From a virus: a DNA stretch of 40,007 bases. Both the position numbers and the translations under genes were made by a program. The notes under the pieces are model-generated. The model saw nothing but the letters and a program-made list of their open reading frames with translations, ran no database searches and had not been told where the DNA came from. Shown piece by piece: positions 26,262 to 32,714 of the stretch. The stretch covers positions 1 to 40,007 of IMG/VR virus record IMGVR_UViG_3300037245_000765; one strand, 5' to 3'. Each line of letters begins with the position of its first letter. Positions within the stretch are counted from its first letter, which is position 1.

Positions 26262-27895
26262 CAGACCACCACCGTTCCAGGAACTTCCAGCGACTCGCGC
26301 ACCCGTGTGATTTCCTTTTGAATCTGGCTTAGCAGGTCAACCGACTGCTCTTCCGATTCGGCAATGCTGGTCAACTGGTCCTCACGCTCGCCACCCATCG
26401 TATGCCGAATCCGCATGGATATCTCTTCGGCCGATCCGGCGACCAGGGCACGCGGGGCGGTCGGGGCGCCCACCTCTTTCGGCACAACGCCTTCCAGTTG
26501 TCCACGAGCCTTGGCAACCGCCCGGCCGTACGTTTCCCAACTGATAACGCCAGCTTCCAGCATCGCGTTGTAGTCGGCCAGTGCCGCCGTGTATGTTTCC
26601 ATCGGCGTCCGCATCGCCTTAGTCAACGCCTCACCCTTACGCTGCATCTCTGCCGCCGCCTTCAAAGCGTCGAGTTGCTTGTAGAGTGCGGTGACCTGCT
26701 CTAGCAATGCTGCGCTCAGCCCCGCAGCCCCCCCGGCGGCCACCTGTTGCTCTAGTGTATACAGCCGGAGCGCTTGTGCCGACATTCCGAATGTGTCGAT
26801 CTGCCGCTGCAGCGTTGCGACCTGTTCTATCATCGAGGTCTGTAGTGGGGTGATCGCGTTCGCCTTTTGGTCTTTCAGTGCCGCCGTGAACTCCTCCGCC
26901 TTTTCCCGCACCCCGTCAAATGCGTGCTTCATGCGCTCATTCACCGTAAAGAACGTTGACGATACGGCCAACCATTCCTCTGTTAGATCAAGGTCTACCA
27001 GCGGGATCGCACTGATAGCTTTCTCCAACACACTAATCAATGTCAAAACCACCCGCCCCATTGCCTGGACTGCCCACCGGATCACCTTCTCGATACCACC
27101 GGCAATCTTGCCAACAAACTCAGCGATGTTCGCTTGACTCACCCACTTCGTTATCAGATCCGAAGTTGCCGCAATCAGCGGTGCAAGCTTGATAGCCGCC
27201 TGCTGCCCGATAGCAACAAAGCTTTGCTTCATTCGGAACAGTGCATCGTTAGCTATTTCTACTTGCTTGGCGTCGATGCGCGAGAACATTAGGCCTATAG
27301 CTTCGGCGTCGGCTCGCGCGGCATCTAGTCCCTCAATACCGCCAAGGACAAGATTAATCAATGCCTGGCCCTTGCGCCCAAACAGTTGATAGGCTCGCGT
27401 GCTACGCATCGTCGCGTTTTCGATCTTCCCCAATTCCTCTACAATCTCGCGGAACATCTCTGCGCCGCCGAGTTTCTTCAATTCGTTTGCATCGAGACCC
27501 ATTGCCTTAATAGCAAACGAAGCTGTCCCGGCCGTATCTTCTAGCTCCCCTATGCCCCGCATCAGTTTTTCGAGTGCCTTGTCCATGTCGCCCGCACTAA
27601 CCCCCGCCAACTCTGCCGCATGGCGCAGGCCAATGATAGACTCGGTGGTGCTGTTAATGCGATCCGCTAGCTTTCCGGTCGCGTCAATCATTGCCAGCGA
27701 CTTACGAACCATCAGCGTCATGCCGACAAGCGCCCCCGCCGCCGCTACCGCACCGAATGTCGCAATCGCTTTGCCGACCTTTTTAACGACGCTACCCAGC
27801 ATCCGCACGGGTTTCAGCGCACGCGTCATGACGCGATTAAACTTCGTCGCATTTGCGCTGAGGATTACTGCGAGCTTTCCGATGCTGGTGGCGAT
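26261..27895 (-). CDS. Tape measure protein with probable ATC start
   Basis: The chain is long and helical, with a hydrophobic stretch (AIATFGAVAAAGALVGMTLM) and Ala-rich segments such as ALEKLMRGIGELEDTAGTAS, typical of short tape measures. The first ATG in frame (27829) would remove 22 residues reading IATSIGKLAVILSANATKF..., which match the usual tape-measure N-terminus. Those codons run to a stop with no ATG, GTG or TTG. An ATC at 27895 lies nine bases after GGGGAGG, so an ATC start giving 544 residues is the best reading. It overlaps the chaperone frame by 31 bases. The length predicts a tail of roughly 80 nm at 0.15 nm per residue, a rule of thumb only. Confidence 0.82.
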   Translation of the reverse strand: MATSIGKLAVILSANATKFNRVMTRALKPVRMLGSVVKKVGKAIATFGAVAAAGALVGMTLMVRKSLAMIDATGKLADRINSTTESIIGLRHAAELAGVSAGDMDKALEKLMRGIGELEDTAGTASFAIKAMGLDANELKKLGGAEMFREIVEELGKIENATMRSTRAYQLFGRKGQALINLVLGGIEGLDAARADAEAIGLMFSRIDAKQVEIANDALFRMKQSFVAIGQQAAIKLAPLIAATSDLITKWVSQANIAEFVGKIAGGIEKVIRWAVQAMGRVVLTLISVLEKAISAIPLVDLDLTEEWLAVSSTFFTVNERMKHAFDGVREKAEEFTAALKDQKANAITPLQTSMIEQVATLQRQIDTFGMSAQALRLYTLEQQVAAGGAAGLSAALLEQVTALYKQLDALKAAAEMQRKGEALTKAMRTPMETYTAALADYNAMLEAGVISWETYGRAVAKARGQLEGVVPKEVGAPTAPRALVAGSAEEISMRIRHTMGGEREDQLTSIAESEEQSVDLLSQIQKEITRVRESLEVPGTVVV

Positions 27896-28236
27896 GGCTT
27901 ATCCCCTCCCCGCTTGGCCTGCACCATTGACTGGAAGAACACGGCTATCTGTGCGGCCGTCGTTAGCTTGTTGGACTCCCGCGGGTCGAAGCGCGGCATG
28001 AAGTCGATCGCCTTCACAGCCTTCGTTTGCTTGCCCCGCCAAGCGTTGACCATGATGGCACAGAGCTGCGCAATCATCAGGTCTGTTCGCACTTCCCCCC
28101 AAGGCTCGAGTGAGTATTCGGCGATCCATTCCGCGAACTCCCGGCTATCTATGCGTTCCTGCGCCTCGCGCACCGAGCAGTGCAACACCGTCCGCGCTAG
28201 GAAGTGCCAGAATCTTCGCTCGGGGCGCCCTCTAAG
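27865..28236 (-). CDS. Tail assembly chaperone, second frame (GpT/DUF4035-like), made by frameshift
   Basis: The frame contains REAQERIDSREFAEWIAEYS followed by LEPWGEVRTDLMIAQLCAI, the signature of lambda GpT/DUF4035-type tail chaperones. It has no good start of its own: only a GTG at 28188 without a convincing ribosome binding site, which would also remove conserved residues. The frame is open upstream to 28254 and is entered by a -1 slip at A AAA AAC (28237-28243) in the preceding gene. The fusion would be 245 residues. It should bind the tail tube and tape measure during tail building and is not expected in the finished virion. Confidence 0.85.
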   Translation of the reverse strand, partial: LRGRPERRFWHFLARTVLHCSVREAQERIDSREFAEWIAEYSLEPWGEVRTDLMIAQLCAIMVNAWRGKQTKAVKAIDFMPRFDPRESNKLTTAAQIAVFFQSMVQAKRGGDKPSPPASESSQ

Positions 28237-28601
28237 TTTTTTTCCAGCTCCTCAACATCTTCATCGGACAAGCCGTTGAGCTTGCGTGCGACCTCGAATA
28301 GGCGGCCAAGCACGTTTCCGGACTTGTCGCCCAGGGCCACGATGTCCGCCGGGTCGCCATTGAAGATCAGTTCACTATTCTCGTCGCGCAGGCACTTGAC
28401 CAGCAGCCGGGCACGCATGTTGTCGCGAACCATCTGTCCCTTTTGCCCACGCTTCGCCGGCTGCGTAACCAGCCCGATCTCGAAAGCGTCGCGATCCCTG
28501 CCCGTCATGGTGTGTACATAGACGATGCACTTCCATTCGGGCACATCTTCCTTCACAAACGGCCGATCATCAGCGGCGAGAATCTGGTCCCGCAAAGACA
28601 T
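28197..28601 (-). CDS. Tail assembly chaperone, first frame (GpG-like)
   Basis: The 134-residue protein starts MSLRDQILAADDRPFVKEDV, then PEWKCIVYVHTMTGRDRDAF, a usual start for the first tail chaperone. It ends in an acidic helix (NGLSDEDVEELEKNLEG) and a short tail after the slip site. The start has ACTGGAGGTTTT upstream. The gene lies between tail tube and tape measure, the standard place. Ribosomes that do not slip make this short form; the fraction that slips makes the 245-residue fusion with the next frame. Confidence 0.88.
   Translation of the reverse strand: MSLRDQILAADDRPFVKEDVPEWKCIVYVHTMTGRDRDAFEIGLVTQPAKRGQKGQMVRDNMRARLLVKCLRDENSELIFNGDPADIVALGDKSGNVLGRLFEVARKLNGLSDEDVEELEKNLEGAPSEDSGTS
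28236..28243 (-). promoter_or_regulatory. Slippery heptamer A AAA AAC for -1 frameshifting
   Basis: In the zero frame the codons are GAA AAA AAC (residues 120-122 of the first chaperone), so the heptamer has exactly the X XXY YYZ form. A -1 slip continues as CTT AGA GGG into the second chaperone frame with no stop before 27865. A small GGGCGCCC dyad follows nearby, but no strong stem or pseudoknot is obvious by eye. Confidence 0.88.
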
Positions 28602-28612
28602 AAAACCTCCAG

Positions 28613-29056
28613 TTAGCTACCGGGCGCCCACGTTGGCGTGCCGGACCACTTAATAGTAAAGGTGCCGGTCATGCGTTCTTCAATAACCGCACCCCACGAA
28701 AGATCTGTAACGAAGCCGAGGCACTCGAAGGATCCACCACTGCTGCCACCGACGGGCGTCGGGAACTGGATCTTGATCTTCGTTGTACTGGCTGGGTCGA
28801 ATGCGGCGCTATAGCCGGGTATGCGTGTCGTGGCAAATCCCGCATCCGCATCGATGGCGAATTCAACTTCCGTGGTGCCCGTGTCGTACAGGTCGCCCGG
28901 CATGAAGGTCCGCCCGCCAGTCGTGCCCATGTGGCTTGTATCGACGGACGGCCGCGAGATGCCGCTACCGCTTACGGCGAGAACATCTGCGGCGAACGTG
29001 CCGTTTATACCCAAGACAGACGAAATCACTACGCCAGTTCCTACATCGGCAGCCAT
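28613..29056 (-). CDS. Major tail tube protein
   Basis: The 147-residue protein lies just upstream of the tail chaperones, the standard place for the tube protein. It begins MAADVGTGVVISSVLGINGT, then FAADVLAVSGSGISRPSVDT, and continues with beta strands (TTEVEFAIDADAGFATTRIP, TTKIKIQFPTPVGGSSGGSF) and ends with TGTFTIKWSGTPTWAPG. Size, beta content and the late ...SGT/KxSGxP end all fit a phage tail tube fold. Many copies would stack in hexameric rings around the tape measure. Confidence 0.85.
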   Translation of the reverse strand: MAADVGTGVVISSVLGINGTFAADVLAVSGSGISRPSVDTSHMGTTGGRTFMPGDLYDTGTTEVEFAIDADAGFATTRIPGYSAAFDPASTTKIKIQFPTPVGGSSGGSFECLGFVTDLSWGAVIEERMTGTFTIKWSGTPTWAPGS

Positions 29057-29072
29057 ATCAGTCTCCTACCGT

Positions 29073-29492
29073 TTAGGCTTGATGCCACACGATGGCGTCA
29101 ATTAGCGCGCCATATCGCCAGTCGTCCGAGCCCGCTGGATAGATTTCGCGGGCGTCGGGTCCGTTGTCTACGATGATGTTGCTGATGAAGGTCTGAGCAC
29201 CGCTCGGCCCAGCCGTTCCCCGATAGCCCGACACCACCGAACGTACGGCCCGCTTCAGTGCCTCGGCCCCGCCCCGCGTACTGGCCCAGCTCTCTATCTG
29301 TATTCGTATGTCGTCGAGGCCGTCCTCGCCGCCCATGTGATAGCCGACCGCACCACCGATGTCGTGCATTACGATGTACGGCAACTCGTCTTTGGCCCAC
29401 GCAGTATCGATCCGTACACGCGTACCGACTATCGCAGACACGCCACCGTCACCGGCGAGCAAGGCAACCAAAGCTGTTTTCACGTCTGCCAT
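29073..29492 (-). CDS. Tail completion protein (gp17/DUF3168-like)
   Basis: The ATG at 29492 overlaps the previous stop (TAATG) and gives 139 residues. The start MADVKTALVALLAGDGGVSA followed by IVGTRVRIDTAWAKDELPYI and later GGAEALKRAVRSVVSGYRGT is characteristic of DUF3168/gp17-type tail terminators, which cap the head-proximal end of the tail tube. It lies between the HK97 gp10-like protein and the tail tube, as usual. Confidence 0.86.
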   Translation of the reverse strand: MADVKTALVALLAGDGGVSAIVGTRVRIDTAWAKDELPYIVMHDIGGAVGYHMGGEDGLDDIRIQIESWASTRGGAEALKRAVRSVVSGYRGTAGPSGAQTFISNIIVDNGPDAREIYPAGSDDWRYGALIDAIVWHQA

Positions 29493-30061
29493 TAACTCGC
29501 CACCTTGCGCAGTGCCGCCTTGCGCCCCTCTTCCGCTAACGCCTTCCACAAGACGCGACGCATGATCCGCGATGATCGATCCTTGTTCGCATCCCACGCA
29601 CGGCGCATGAAGCCACGCCCTTTCACCTCGCGGCTTCCCGCCTGGAAGCCAAACTCTACGAGGTGTGCGTAACGCACTGGCCGGTTTAGCCCTTGCACCT
29701 TCGCCTTGACAAGACTTCGTGCAACCTTGCCGGATGCGCGACCGGTCTTGTCGCCGGCCGCGAATTGCACGAAGTCCGAACGTGGCCCAATAGCAGCATA
29801 GGCCGTGTACTGTCGTCCGGTTGCCCCGCGTGCGCCTCGATTCTTGCCAGCGATAAACGTCTTGGCACTGATCTTCGTCGCGATGGATTTCTTAAGTGCT
29901 CCCGTGTCCACTGGCGCGCCCGCCTTCATTGACTTACTGATCGGCTTCGCACCCGCCCGCAATGCCCGCTTGATGCTGTTCTGCCACGCACGCGGCCCGA
30001 TGGTCTGCAACGCTACCTCTAGGGCCTTGATGCCTTTGATCTCGGCGCCTAACGTATCCAT
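29492..30061 (-). CDS. HK97 gp10-like neck protein
   Basis: With the ATG in the TGATG overlap (30061), the protein is 189 residues. Typical features are the start EIKGIKALEVALQTIGPRAW, then AKPISKSMKAGAPVDTGALK, and YAHLVEFGFQAGSREVKGRG near residue 140, all hallmarks of the HK97-gp10 family. These proteins take part in head-tail joining. It is very basic. A GTG/ATG seven codons earlier is a possible longer start but lies inside the upstream gene. Confidence 0.9.
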   Translation of the reverse strand: MDTLGAEIKGIKALEVALQTIGPRAWQNSIKRALRAGAKPISKSMKAGAPVDTGALKKSIATKISAKTFIAGKNRGARGATGRQYTAYAAIGPRSDFVQFAAGDKTGRASGKVARSLVKAKVQGLNRPVRYAHLVEFGFQAGSREVKGRGFMRRAWDANKDRSSRIMRRVLWKALAEEGRKAALRKVAS

Positions 30062-30390
30062 CACACCGCCTCCCGACACATCAGCTCAAGGTCGCGGTGA
30101 CGGTCGTCGCGGTCAACGATACTGACAATCGCTAATTCGCGGGTGCCGTGTAGAATGTGGTGATCGGTTGTCAAGCCTTTCCAGTATCGCATACTTACCC
30201 TGATCGTCGCTTCGGCGTTCACCTGCTGAGCGAGCAACAGCTCGCGTCCAGACAGCGGCGACACCGAAGCCCACACCACACCGTCCGGCTCGGCCACGGT
30301 CTGCCAGTTGTCCGACTGTTCGCCGTAGTCGCCGGCCGTACCGTTGTTCTTTTGAATCTTGACCCGATGTCGCAAGGTTCCCGCACGCAT
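30061..30390 (-). CDS. Head-tail stopper/closure protein
   Basis: The 109-residue protein begins MRAGTLRHRVKIQKNNGTAG and has EPDGVVWASVSPLSGRELLL followed by ATIRVSMRYWKGLTTDHHIL. This is the clear pattern of the phage head-tail joining (SPP1 gp16/HK97 gp9-type) family. The protein closes the connector channel after DNA packaging and provides the tail attachment surface. It is coupled by TGATG to the gp10-like gene. Confidence 0.92.
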   Translation of the reverse strand: MRAGTLRHRVKIQKNNGTAGDYGEQSDNWQTVAEPDGVVWASVSPLSGRELLLAQQVNAEATIRVSMRYWKGLTTDHHILHGTRELAIVSIVDRDDRHRDLELMCREAV

Positions 30391-30392
30391 GA

Positions 30393-30923
30393 TTAACCAA
30401 ACACTATCTGGATGGCATACTCTTCAACCCCAGTTCCCGAGATGTCAATTGTTTTATGTGTGCCGTCCACGACCTGGGCAATGCCATCTGCGGTATAGAA
30501 CTCGAAACTACCGCCGGCCGCAATCGTAATCGAGCCGCTTGTATCGCCGAGGATGGGATAGCCGTTAGACGCACCGTCGACAATGGTCATCGTATTCGTG
30601 CCGTTGTTTATGAACTTGAACAGGATGACTTCGAGGCCGCTCGCGTCCACCTCCGTTGCGCTATAGCTGCGCAGGTCTGCAAAGTCGTGGGTTTTTGCTC
30701 CGCCCGAAAGCGCAAATGCTCCGCTCCACGTCTTTGTGGCTGCTGGCGTCGTACCTGCATTCAGCGTGCCCGAGGTGCCAGTAATAATCTCGTCGAAGCT
30801 TGGATCTGCGTCGATCTGTGTAAAGTGCGTTGCGACCTCGCCCGTCACGCCCGTCACGTCCACATCAATAGTATGCGTCACTCGGAGCGCTATACTAAAG
30901 GCCGCGCTGATTGTATCAGCCAT
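30393..30923 (-). CDS. Virion-region beta protein, 176 residues
   Basis: The ATG at 30923 (MADTISAAFSIALRVTHTID) is preferred over an in-frame GTG two codons earlier. The overlap TGACGATGGCTGA with the upstream gene resembles the junctions at 9838 and 10103. The protein is almost all strand with Thr, Gly and Ser: VSGxTGEVATHFTQIDADPS-like segments, then LEVILFKFINNGTNTMTIVD and GSITIAAGGSFEFYTADGIA. This jelly-roll-like pattern occurs in phage proteins near the neck or tail. It may decorate the virion. No firm family. Confidence 0.65.
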   Translation of the reverse strand: MADTISAAFSIALRVTHTIDVDVTGVTGEVATHFTQIDADPSFDEIITGTSGTLNAGTTPAATKTWSGAFALSGGAKTHDFADLRSYSATEVDASGLEVILFKFINNGTNTMTIVDGASNGYPILGDTSGSITIAAGGSFEFYTADGIAQVVDGTHKTIDISGTGVEEYAIQIVFG

Positions 30924-31320
30924 CGTCACTTACCTCGCTTTCCAGTTTATTTTTGGCGATCTGCCCCGCCTCTACAATCGCCGCGTCGATACATCGCGCG
31001 GCCTCGGCGTGTGCCGCCTCGACGATAGCGTCTGCCCTTTGCTGGGCCGCCGCCAATATGTCCTCCCCGGCGGCGGCTATACTCGCATCATGTTCGCGCA
31101 AAGACCGGACGAATCGCCGGGTGGCTTGCAGTAGTTCTTGCCCGAGACTTTCGAGCGTTCCACGTTCCGCCAACTCGGTTTCGGATTCCAGCGTTGCAAC
31201 GTCCAGGCTGATAAGCTCTGATGCCAAGGCATCGGGTAGCAACAGCGCCGTCTCTTCCGGGATAATAACGCGAGTACGTCCCGGCTTCGGGGCTACCTGC
31301 GTTTCCACTTCATTGCTCAT
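30916..31320 (-). CDS. Helical coiled-coil protein in the head module, 134 residues
   Basis: The N-terminus is short and basic with VAPKPGRTRVIIPEETALLL. Residues 45-125 form a long, strongly helical segment with regular Ala, Leu and Glu spacing (LGQELLQATRRFVRSLREHD, then AAAQQRADAIVEAAHAEAAR). It may be an assembly chaperone or scaffold-like factor for the neck. No family is recognised. The start follows TTAGGTGAGAC. Confidence 0.62.
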   Translation of the reverse strand: MSNEVETQVAPKPGRTRVIIPEETALLLPDALASELISLDVATLESETELAERGTLESLGQELLQATRRFVRSLREHDASIAAAGEDILAAAQQRADAIVEAAHAEAARCIDAAIVEAGQIAKNKLESEVSDDG

Positions 31321-31327
31321 GTCTCAC

Positions 31328-31945
31328 CTAATGCGTGGGGTCCGTGGGGCCATCGTACCGAAACACACGTTCCATCCTGACCAGCGATTCGTAAGCCAAC
31401 GCTACCGGGCTCTGGGTTGTGCCGGTGATGGTTAGCTCGGGGAATTCGATCCAATGAGTACAAACCACCTCGATAGCCTGCCGTAGCGTGCGTGGCACGT
31501 TTGAGCCCGCAGTGCCATAACCACAGAGGTATTCGACTTCGACGGCACCGGTCATGTCGCGTGTTGCCGGCCACGTATGGCCGTACGCCTCCGTGATTCG
31601 GGCTGGCTCGCTGTCCTTGTCTACGCGGTACTCGCTGGCCGTCCAGGTCTGCTGAACCCCATCGCCGTCGTAATACTTGATCGTGGTTACGGACTGCAGC
31701 GGCGGGTACGGCATACGAATCACGCCACCACCCACTGGGAACCGATCCAGGTACAACTTCCAGGTTGCCGTGATGAGCTGCCGGCCGGTGTCGTGCTCCA
31801 CCATTAGACGGGCCGCTGTGATATTCTGCTTCACATCGGCATTGAGATCGGTGCCGCTGATACGGCCGCGACGCTTCACGTCGTCTACCGTTACCGGCTC
31901 GATCGTCGGTGCGGTGCCTAGCGTGGTTGTCCAGTCAATTTCCAT
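31328..31945 (-). CDS. Head-tail connector, gp6-like (phiE125 gp8 type)
   Basis: With the ATG at 31945 the protein is 205 residues. It has EPVTVDDVKRRGRISGTDLN, then NITAARLMVEHDTGRQLITA and TWKLYLDRFPVGGGVIRMPY, and PPLQSVTTIKYYDGDGVQQT. This is the well-known series of the gp6-like/phiE125 gp8 connector family, which forms a ring under the portal. The C-terminal half includes RTLRQAIEVVCTHWIEFPEL. It overlaps the upstream small gene by 11 bases. Confidence 0.92.
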   Translation of the reverse strand: MEIDWTTTLGTAPTIEPVTVDDVKRRGRISGTDLNADVKQNITAARLMVEHDTGRQLITATWKLYLDRFPVGGGVIRMPYPPLQSVTTIKYYDGDGVQQTWTASEYRVDKDSEPARITEAYGHTWPATRDMTGAVEVEYLCGYGTAGSNVPRTLRQAIEVVCTHWIEFPELTITGTTQSPVALAYESLVRMERVFRYDGPTDPTH

Positions 31946-32132
31946 GAGGCTTGTGTCCCATGCGCCGCTCGGTCGGAGACACCATCTGTGTTTCAATCGT
32001 GCCCCACGGGCGGCGATTGTCGCAGACGTAACGAACGACGCCCTTCTCCACTAGCATATCGGCCATCGTTTCCGGCATTGTCACCACGATCTCGATACTC
32101 ACCGCCACCCGAATCCTCGGCTCGTGTCGCAT
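31935..32132 (-). CDS. Small head-module protein, 65 residues
   Basis: The start is the ATG at 32132, three bases after the previous stop. The protein begins MRHEPRIRVAVSIEIVVTMP, then ETMADMLVEKGVVRYVCDNR, and ends basic. It is compact, with a strand-helix-strand pattern. It lies just upstream of the gp6-like connector. No family is recognised. Confidence 0.6.
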   Translation of the reverse strand: MRHEPRIRVAVSIEIVVTMPETMADMLVEKGVVRYVCDNRRPWGTIETQMVSPTERRMGHKPHGN

Positions 32133-32134
32133 GG

Positions 32135-32488
32135 CTATTCCCAAATGAAACGAAACGTGCCAGTGTGCGTAGAGCCGCCCGACGTAATCGAAATCTTGAT
32201 GCGTTCGTTCGGCAACGTGAGCAGCACGTAGCCATTCGTTACCGCGCCACCTGTTACCGTATGTGCCGCATAGGTCGGCGAGCGTTCCGCCGTGGCGTTC
32301 ACCGATGATTCTGACCATATAATTTGCTTGGTCGTCTCACCAGTAATCAGAAACGTCGAGCCATTGGCGAAGTCAGTTTTCGTGTAGCGTATGTGCATCA
32401 GGTGCCCGCGAATCCGCGACGTATATTCGGTCGCGGCACCGCTGCCGTCCGTTATCACTGTAACGGTTTCAACTCTCGGGAACGCCAT
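32135..32488 (-). CDS. Small beta protein in the head module, 117 residues
   Basis: I chose the ATG at 32488 (MAFPRVETVTVITDGSGAAT). The protein is all strand: YTSRIRGHLMHIRYTKTDFA, then STFLITGETTKQIIWSESSV, and VLLTLPNERIKISITSGGST, ending GTFRFIWE. This pattern is common for phage proteins between fibre/decoration and connector genes and may be a decoration or adaptor protein. No function can be named. It overlaps the 78-residue gene by 20 bases. Confidence 0.68.
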   Translation of the reverse strand: MAFPRVETVTVITDGSGAATEYTSRIRGHLMHIRYTKTDFANGSTFLITGETTKQIIWSESSVNATAERSPTYAAHTVTGGAVTNGYVLLTLPNERIKISITSGGSTHTGTFRFIWE

Positions 32489-32705
32489 CGCTGGCCTCCT
32501 TCGCTTCGGCATCGCCGTCGCATACGGCCGTCGTGCTCACCACGGCGGGTTCCTCAAGGTGCGTCAGCACCTTGCGTAGTATCCCCATCGCCGTGAATTG
32601 CCACAGCTCGCTGCTGGGATTGCTGGTCAGTCGCCAGCTACCATCGGGCATCAAGTCAACAATAAGCCGCACGACCGGCTGAACCTTGTCCATTGTCTCA
32701 GGCAT
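32469..32705 (-). CDS. Hypothetical protein, 78 residues
   Basis: It starts MPETMDKVQPVVRLIVDLMP, then DGSWRLTSNPSSELWQFTAM, and ends in an acidic, disordered tail (DGDAEAKEASDGVPES). It is coupled to the long fibre gene upstream and the small beta protein downstream. No family is recognised. Confidence 0.6.
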   Translation of the reverse strand: MPETMDKVQPVVRLIVDLMPDGSWRLTSNPSSELWQFTAMGILRKVLTHLEEPAVVSTTAVCDGDAEAKEASDGVPES

Positions 32706-32714
32706 GAAACCTCG

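Noticed and set aside
31935-32318. Longer 127-residue version of the small head-module gene
   Set aside because: The upstream half is a shadow of 32135-32488. The ATG at 32132, right after the previous stop, is better.
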